Shown in pieces: positions 59,732 through 64,000 of a stretch of 64,000 nt of DNA. Location of the stretch: assembly GCF_030757795.1 (NCBI RefSeq), contig NZ_JAUQWH010000007.1:42500-106499 (forward strand), in the 5' to 3' direction. The DNA is from Actinoplanes oryzae. Its GTDB lineage: Bacteria; Actinomycetota; Actinomycetes; Mycobacteriales; Micromonosporaceae. Within the stretch, counting starts at the first letter, position 1. The number at the start of each line of letters is the position of its first letter. Made by a program: the position numbers and the translations under genes. Under the pieces are notes generated by a model. That model saw only the letters and a program-made list of their open reading frames with translations. It searched no databases and was not told the DNA's origin.

Positions 59732-62059
59732 ATGCGCACCACGATTCCCGGGTCGGAGACGTTCACCAGCCGCCCGCTGCCCCGCGCCGAGATCCTCGAG
59801 CGGATCTCGCCCGCCCTCGCCCTGCACCAGATCGACGACGACCAGGCCGGTGCGGTCAGCGCCCTGACGTACGAGGTGGTCCGGCACCGCCTGTGGGCCA
59901 TCACCCAGGAGATGGGCGAGACGCTGCGCCGGATGTCGGGCTCGCACGTCGTCACCGAGTCCAACGACTACAACTTCTCGATCTGCGACGAGATCGGCGA
60001 GCAGGTCCAGGTGGGTACGTACAACATCGGCCTGATCGGGTCGATGGACCTGGCCATCTTCTGGACCCTGCAGCACCGCAGCGACAACCCGGGCATCGAA
60101 GAGGGCGACATGTTCCTCTGCAACGACCCGTGGATCGGCGGCGGCCTGCACCAGAACGACGCGGCCATCCTGGCTCCGATCTTCCACGAGGGACGGCTGT
60201 TCGGCTGGACCACCGCCATCGCCCACCAGGTGGATCTGGGCGGGTCCCGGCCGGGGTCCTTCAGCCCCTCGGCCGACGACGTGTTCGGCGAGTCGGTGCC
60301 GACCCCGCCCATCAAGGTGGTCCGCGGCGGCGTGCTGCAACGTGACGTGGCCGACGCCTGGGTCCGGCGCTCGCGCCTGCCGCACCTGGTCGGGCTCGAC
60401 CTGCGAGCCAAGATCGCGGCGAACAAGAACGCCGCCGACGGCATCCTGCGCCTCATTCACAAGTACGGCGCCGACACCGTCAAGGCGGTCATGCGGCGCA
60501 TGATGAACGACGCCGAGACCCGCCTGCGCGACAAGCTCACCGGACTGCCCGACGGCACCTGGTCGGCCGTGGGCTACCAGGAGCAGTCCCGCACCGGCGA
60601 CCGGGGCCTGCACGCCATCCACGTGGCGATGACCAAGCAGGACGACAAGCTGATCTTCGACTTCCGCGGCACCGCCGAGCAGACCGGGATCATCAACTGC
60701 CCCTACCCCGGTCTGCGCGCGGGCATCGTGTTCACGCTGCTGCCGTTGCTCGCCGGCGACATCCCGTGGGCCGCCGGCGGTCTCATGCGGTGCTTCGAGA
60801 TCATCACCGACGAGCACACCATCACCAACGCCTCGTTCCCGGCCGCGGTCGGCAAGGGCCCGTTCGGCCCGGCGTGGGGCGCCGGCAACCTGGTCGCCGA
60901 GGTGCTCGCGAAGATGCTCGACGCCGAGCCGGACCACCGCCGCGACGTCCAGTCGATCTGCAACGGCACCACCGACCTGTGCGTCGTCTCGGGCGTCGAC
61001 GTGCGCGGCGGCAGTCGCAAGGGCTTCGTGTCGCCGATCTTCGACGTGATGGCCGGCGGGTACGGCGCCCAGGTCCACCACGACGGCGTGGACACCGGCG
61101 GGCGACTGATCATCCCCGCGGCCCGGGCCCCCGACGTGGAGATGACCGAGTACCTCTATCCACTGGTCGCGCTCTGGCGGCGCGAGCAGACCGATTCGGG
61201 CGGCCCCGGCCGGCAACGGGGCGGGATGAGCGGATCGGTCTGCTACGTGCAGCACCCCGACCAGTCCGCGCCGATGTCCCTGGTGGTGTCGGGCACCGGG
61301 AAGGTGGCGAATCAGAACGTCGGCCTGGCCGGCGGCTATCCCGGCAACTCGCAGCTCGATCTGGTCGTCCGCGGCATCGACGTGCCGCAGCTGGCCGGCG
61401 CCCGGAGCATCCCGTCCGGGCTCGACGAACTCGGCGGCGAGGTGGAAGTGCTGCCGTGCGAGGGCGAGTCCGTGCTGGGCCGCGGCGACGCGCTCTACCT
61501 GCACTGGCAGGCGGGCGGCGGCTACGGCGACCCGCTGCTGCGCCCGGCCGCCAGTGTCCGCGCGGACGTCGAACAGTTCCGGGTCTCCCCCGGCGCCGCC
61601 CGCGACGTCTACGGGGTCGTGCTGGATCCCGGTTTCGAGATCGATGCCGAGGCCACCGAGCAGGCCCGGCGGGAGCTGCGCAGCCGGCGCGCCGCCGGGG
61701 CCGGTCTGGCCGCCGACGCCGTCGCTCCGCTGCCCGGGCAGCCGGCGCTCGACGACGCCCGCCGGCTCGACGACAACCTCGCAGTGGTGGACACGGACGG
61801 CGGCCGCACGGTCGCCTGCGTCCACTGCGGCGAGCTGCTCGGGCCGCTGACCGACGGGGCGTACTTGCGGCAGCTCGCCCAGCGGGACGCCCCGCTGGGC
61901 GAGGCGGGCCCGCACATCTGGACCGACCCGTCGGCCTACACCGACACCGAAGTGGTCTTCCGGCAGCTGTTCTGCCCGTCCTGCGTGACCGCGGTCTACT
62001 CCCGTGTCGTGCCGGTCGACCACCCGCTGCCCACCGACGCGCTCCGGTCGTTCGCATGA
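59732..62059 (+). CDS. Hydantoinase B / carboxylase alpha-like subunit with C-terminal Cys4 domain
   Basis: 775-aa subunit. The HyuB core (about residues 30-590) shows RRMSGSHVVTESNDYNFSIC, CNDPWIGGGLHQNDAAILAP, FDFRGTAEQTGIINCPYPGL and GGYGDPLLRPAA. Beyond it a 180-residue extension holds VACVHCGELLGPLTD and, 60 residues on, FRQLFCPSCVTAVYSRVV: two CxxC pairs, resembling the small zinc-binding gamma subunit of acetone carboxylase fused to the alpha-like subunit. Start: ATG 59732 has GAGGA upstream; a GTG at 59717 overlapping the hyuA stop is the alternative. This fusion favours a carboxylase over a plain hydantoinase. Confidence 0.88.
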   Translation: MRTTIPGSETFTSRPLPRAEILERISPALALHQIDDDQAGAVSALTYEVVRHRLWAITQEMGETLRRMSGSHVVTESNDYNFSICDEIGEQVQVGTYNIGLIGSMDLAIFWTLQHRSDNPGIEEGDMFLCNDPWIGGGLHQNDAAILAPIFHEGRLFGWTTAIAHQVDLGGSRPGSFSPSADDVFGESVPTPPIKVVRGGVLQRDVADAWVRRSRLPHLVGLDLRAKIAANKNAADGILRLIHKYGADTVKAVMRRMMNDAETRLRDKLTGLPDGTWSAVGYQEQSRTGDRGLHAIHVAMTKQDDKLIFDFRGTAEQTGIINCPYPGLRAGIVFTLLPLLAGDIPWAAGGLMRCFEIITDEHTITNASFPAAVGKGPFGPAWGAGNLVAEVLAKMLDAEPDHRRDVQSICNGTTDLCVVSGVDVRGGSRKGFVSPIFDVMAGGYGAQVHHDGVDTGGRLIIPAARAPDVEMTEYLYPLVALWRREQTDSGGPGRQRGGMSGSVCYVQHPDQSAPMSLVVSGTGKVANQNVGLAGGYPGNSQLDLVVRGIDVPQLAGARSIPSGLDELGGEVEVLPCEGESVLGRGDALYLHWQAGGGYGDPLLRPAASVRADVEQFRVSPGAARDVYGVVLDPGFEIDAEATEQARRELRSRRAAGAGLAADAVAPLPGQPALDDARRLDDNLAVVDTDGGRTVACVHCGELLGPLTDGAYLRQLAQRDAPLGEAGPHIWTDPSAYTDTEVVFRQLFCPSCVTAVYSRVVPVDHPLPTDALRSFA

Positions 62060-63543
62060 CGACCGGGCCGGGCCGGGAGCTGCTGCGCGTCGAGGGGCTG
62101 ACCAAGTCCTTCGGCGCGACCCGGGCCCTGGACTCCGTGGGCCTCACCATCCACGCCGGTGAGGTGCTCGCGGTGGTCGGGCACAACGGATCCGGCAAGT
62201 CGACGCTGGTGAAGATCCTGGCCGGCTTCCACACCGCCGACCACGGCGTCATCGACCTGCGCGCCGGGTCCGGCGAGCCGACCGAGCTGCGGTTCATCCA
62301 CCAGGACCTCGGCCTGGTCGAGACCCTGTCGACCCGGGAGAACCTCGGGCTCGGCGGCGGGCGCAGCGGGCGGGCGTGGCTGCCGTTACGCACCGCGGCC
62401 GAGCGGCGGCTGGCCCGCGAACTGACCGCGCAGTTCGGTGTCGACATCGACGTCGACGCGCTGGTTCAGGAACTCTCGCCGGCCGAGCGGACGATCGTCG
62501 CGATCGCGCGCGCCCTGCGCGGCTGGGACTCCGGCCGCACCATGCTGCTGGTGCTCGACGAGCCGACCGCCGCGCTGCACGGCGCGGAGGTCGACCGGCT
62601 GATGGCGGTGGTGCGGCGGGTGGCCGAGCGCGGGGCCGGGGTGCTGTTCATCTCGCACCGGCTGGACGAGGTCCTCGGCGTCGCCGACACCGTGCTGGCG
62701 TTGCGCAACGGTCAGGTCGCCGGCCACCTGCCCTGCGCCGAGGTGGACTACGCCGGGCTGGTCGAGCTGGTCGCGGGCAAGGCGGTCGGCACGCTGGAGC
62801 GCCGGGCGGCCACGGCCGGCGACCCGGTGCTGCGCGTCCGCGGGCTGGCCGGACGCTCGATCACCGGACTCGACGTCACCGTGCACGCCGGGGAGATCGT
62901 CGGGCTGGCCGGCATCCTCGGCTCCGGCCGCGACGAGGTGTGCTCCATGATCTTCGGCGGGCGGCAGCGCAGTGCCGGCAGCGTCGAGCTGACCGGCAAC
63001 CCGCTCGCGCCCGGAGACCTGCGGTCCGCGATCCGGCACGGTGCGGCGTTCGTGCCGGGCGACCGGCACGCCGACGGCGCCGTCATGACGATGACCGCCG
63101 CCGAGAACCTGATGACGGTGCGTGTCCCGGGCACCGAAAGCCGCTGGCGGCGGATCAGCAAGGGACACGAGGCCGGCGAGGCGGCGACGTGGTTCGCCAC
63201 GTGCGGGGTCCTGCCGGCCCGGCCCGCCATGGAGCTGTCCCAGTTCAGCGGGGGCAACCAGCAGAAGGTCGTCCTGGCCAAGTGGCTGCGCACGCGGCCG
63301 CGGCTGCTGCTGCTGGAGGAGCCCACGCAGGGCGTCGACGTCGGCGCCAAGGCGACGATCCATCAGCTGATCGCCGAGACGGCCGGCGGCGGAACCGCCG
63401 TACTCGTCGCCTCGTCCGAGGCCAAGGAACTCGCCGAGCTGTGCGACCGGGTGCTCGTGCTGGCCGATGGCGTGGTCACCGCCGAACTCACCGGCGCCGA
63501 GCTGACCGAGTCCCGGATCCTGCGGGCGAGCGTGCCCGCATGA
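62056..63543 (+). CDS. Sugar-type ABC transporter ATP-binding protein (RbsA/MglA-like, two NBDs)
   Basis: 495-aa double ATPase. First NBD: Walker A VVGHNGSGKSTLVKILAG (near residues 40-57), LSPAERTIVAIARAL (degenerate signature), LVLDEPTAALHGAEVD (near 171). Second NBD: altered Walker A GLAGILGSGRDEVCS, signature ELSQFSGGNQQKVVLAKWLR (near 400), LLEEPTQGVDVGAKATI. This is the family arrangement where only one site is fully active. ATG overlaps the upstream stop (ATGA). CUT2-type importers take up monosaccharides, nucleosides, autoinducer-2 or polyols, and sometimes catabolic substrates, as suggested here. Confidence 0.93.
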   Translation: MTTGPGRELLRVEGLTKSFGATRALDSVGLTIHAGEVLAVVGHNGSGKSTLVKILAGFHTADHGVIDLRAGSGEPTELRFIHQDLGLVETLSTRENLGLGGGRSGRAWLPLRTAAERRLARELTAQFGVDIDVDALVQELSPAERTIVAIARALRGWDSGRTMLLVLDEPTAALHGAEVDRLMAVVRRVAERGAGVLFISHRLDEVLGVADTVLALRNGQVAGHLPCAEVDYAGLVELVAGKAVGTLERRAATAGDPVLRVRGLAGRSITGLDVTVHAGEIVGLAGILGSGRDEVCSMIFGGRQRSAGSVELTGNPLAPGDLRSAIRHGAAFVPGDRHADGAVMTMTAAENLMTVRVPGTESRWRRISKGHEAGEAATWFATCGVLPARPAMELSQFSGGNQQKVVLAKWLRTRPRLLLLEEPTQGVDVGAKATIHQLIAETAGGGTAVLVASSEAKELAELCDRVLVLADGVVTAELTGAELTESRILRASVPA

Positions 63544-63572
63544 CCGCCACCGACACAGGAGAGCGCGACCGC

Positions 63573-64000
63573 ATGACCGCGATCAGCACCCCGGCCCCCC
63601 GCAACGCCTGGCGTGACCTGCGCCGGGCCCTGGCCTTCCGCAACATCAGCGCGATCTACATCCTCCTCGTGATGGTCGTGCTGTTCTCGATCCTCGCGCC
63701 GGACACGTTCCCCACCCTCGACACGGTCCGGATCATCCTCACCGACCAGGCGCTGACCGCGATCCTGGCCGTCGGCCTGGTCGTCCCGCTCGCCGCGGGC
63801 GCCTTCGACCTCTCGATCGGCTCGCAGCTGGGCCTCGCCGCGATCGTCGTCGCCTGGCTGCTGGCCGAGCAGGACCTCGGGCTCTGGACCGCGATCGCGG
63901 GCACGCTCGCCGCCGGCGTCGTCGTCGGGCTGCTCAACGGACTGCTGATCGTCAAGGCGAAGATCAGCTCCTTCATCACCACGCTCGGCATGAGCTCGGT
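63573..64000 (+). CDS. ABC transporter permease (RbsC-like), 3' end outside window
   Basis: N-terminal part of a BPD_transp_2 permease. After a cytoplasmic leader (AISTPAPRNAWRDLRRALAF) hydrophobic segments follow: ISAIYILLVMVVLFSILAPD, ALTAILAVGLVVPLAAGAFD and WTAIAGTLAAGVVVGLLNGL, with the conserved FDLSIGSQLGLAAI and LLIVKAKISSFITTLGM motifs of RbsC/XylH proteins. ATG at 63573 has AGGAG at good distance; an in-frame ATG at 63540 overlaps the ATPase stop and could be used instead. A substrate-binding protein and further operon genes are expected to the right. Confidence 0.9.
   Translation, partial: MTAISTPAPRNAWRDLRRALAFRNISAIYILLVMVVLFSILAPDTFPTLDTVRIILTDQALTAILAVGLVVPLAAGAFDLSIGSQLGLAAIVVAWLLAEQDLGLWTAIAGTLAAGVVVGLLNGLLIVKAKISSFITTLGMSS

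Noticed and set aside
59711..62023. 770-codon minus-strand open frame opposite hyuB
   Set aside because: Same reason: antisense shadow, no start context or domain.

Overview
The window is high-GC DNA with dense genes, strong third-position G/C bias, many GTG starts and ATGA/GTGA start-stop overlaps. Its families (MmyB-type XRE, HxlR, TetR, AraC, IclR and YheO regulators, ECF sigma factors, P450, sulfite-oxidase-type Mo enzyme, GH65/GH89/GH2) fit a metabolically versatile filamentous actinomycete, for example Micromonosporaceae such as Actinoplanes. The genus cannot be fixed from the sequence alone. I saw no rRNA, tRNA, CRISPR array, transposase or integrase, so this looks like chromosomal accessory or catabolic territory.

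Layout. 0-3 kb: sensor kinase (cut by the window edge) plus a two-gene ABC exporter. 3.3-10.3 kb: one giant protein (about 2,330 aa) split by an apparent one-base frameshift near 8350; it has no recognised enzyme domain but some toxin-like features. 10.4-15.6 kb: SDR, AraC regulator, a divergent quinone-oxidoreductase/HxlR pair sharing an operator, and an MFS-TetR operon with its own operator. 15.6-21.2 kb: a zone of gene relics (SDR, P450, SDR/MmyB) around an amidohydrolase and an acyl-CoA synthetase. 21.3-28 kb: thioesterase, aldo/keto reductase, a ketone-body operon (CoA transferase A/B, a thiolase relic with internal deletion, hydroxybutyrate dehydrogenase) with a divergent IclR regulator, then a YheO-type regulator plus D-serine-dehydratase-like operon preceded by a 17-bp perfect inverted repeat. 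28-32.6 kb: GH2 beta-mannosidase-like enzyme plus MFS importer with divergent TetR.

32.6-46.5 kb: hydrolases, a small secreted protein, an amidase/TetR relic junction, SDR/TetR pair, two ECF sigma factors, a flavin monooxygenase-like enzyme, epoxide hydrolase, an aldehyde dehydrogenase that lost its N-terminus and is fused to a regulator fragment, SRPBCC, AraC, P450, aldo/keto reductase and MmyB regulator. 46.5-53.3 kb: an overlapping operon GH65 phosphorylase/hydrolase - MFS - GH89 N-acetylglucosaminidase-like enzyme, downstream of a secreted alpha/beta hydrolase. 53.5-55 kb: membrane-anchored Mo-enzyme with terminator. 55.2-64 kb: a tightly coupled plus-strand operon (alpha/beta hydrolase, FAD monooxygenase, HyuA-like, HyuB-like with an extra C-terminal Cys4 domain, sugar-type ABC ATPase and permease) that runs off the window.

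The most distinctive signals are (i) the giant frameshifted protein, (ii) repeated fused gene relics, two of them with the same geometry (enzyme C-terminus on minus, regulator C-terminus on plus, central promoter region lost), and (iii) the unassigned 55-64 kb catabolic cluster.
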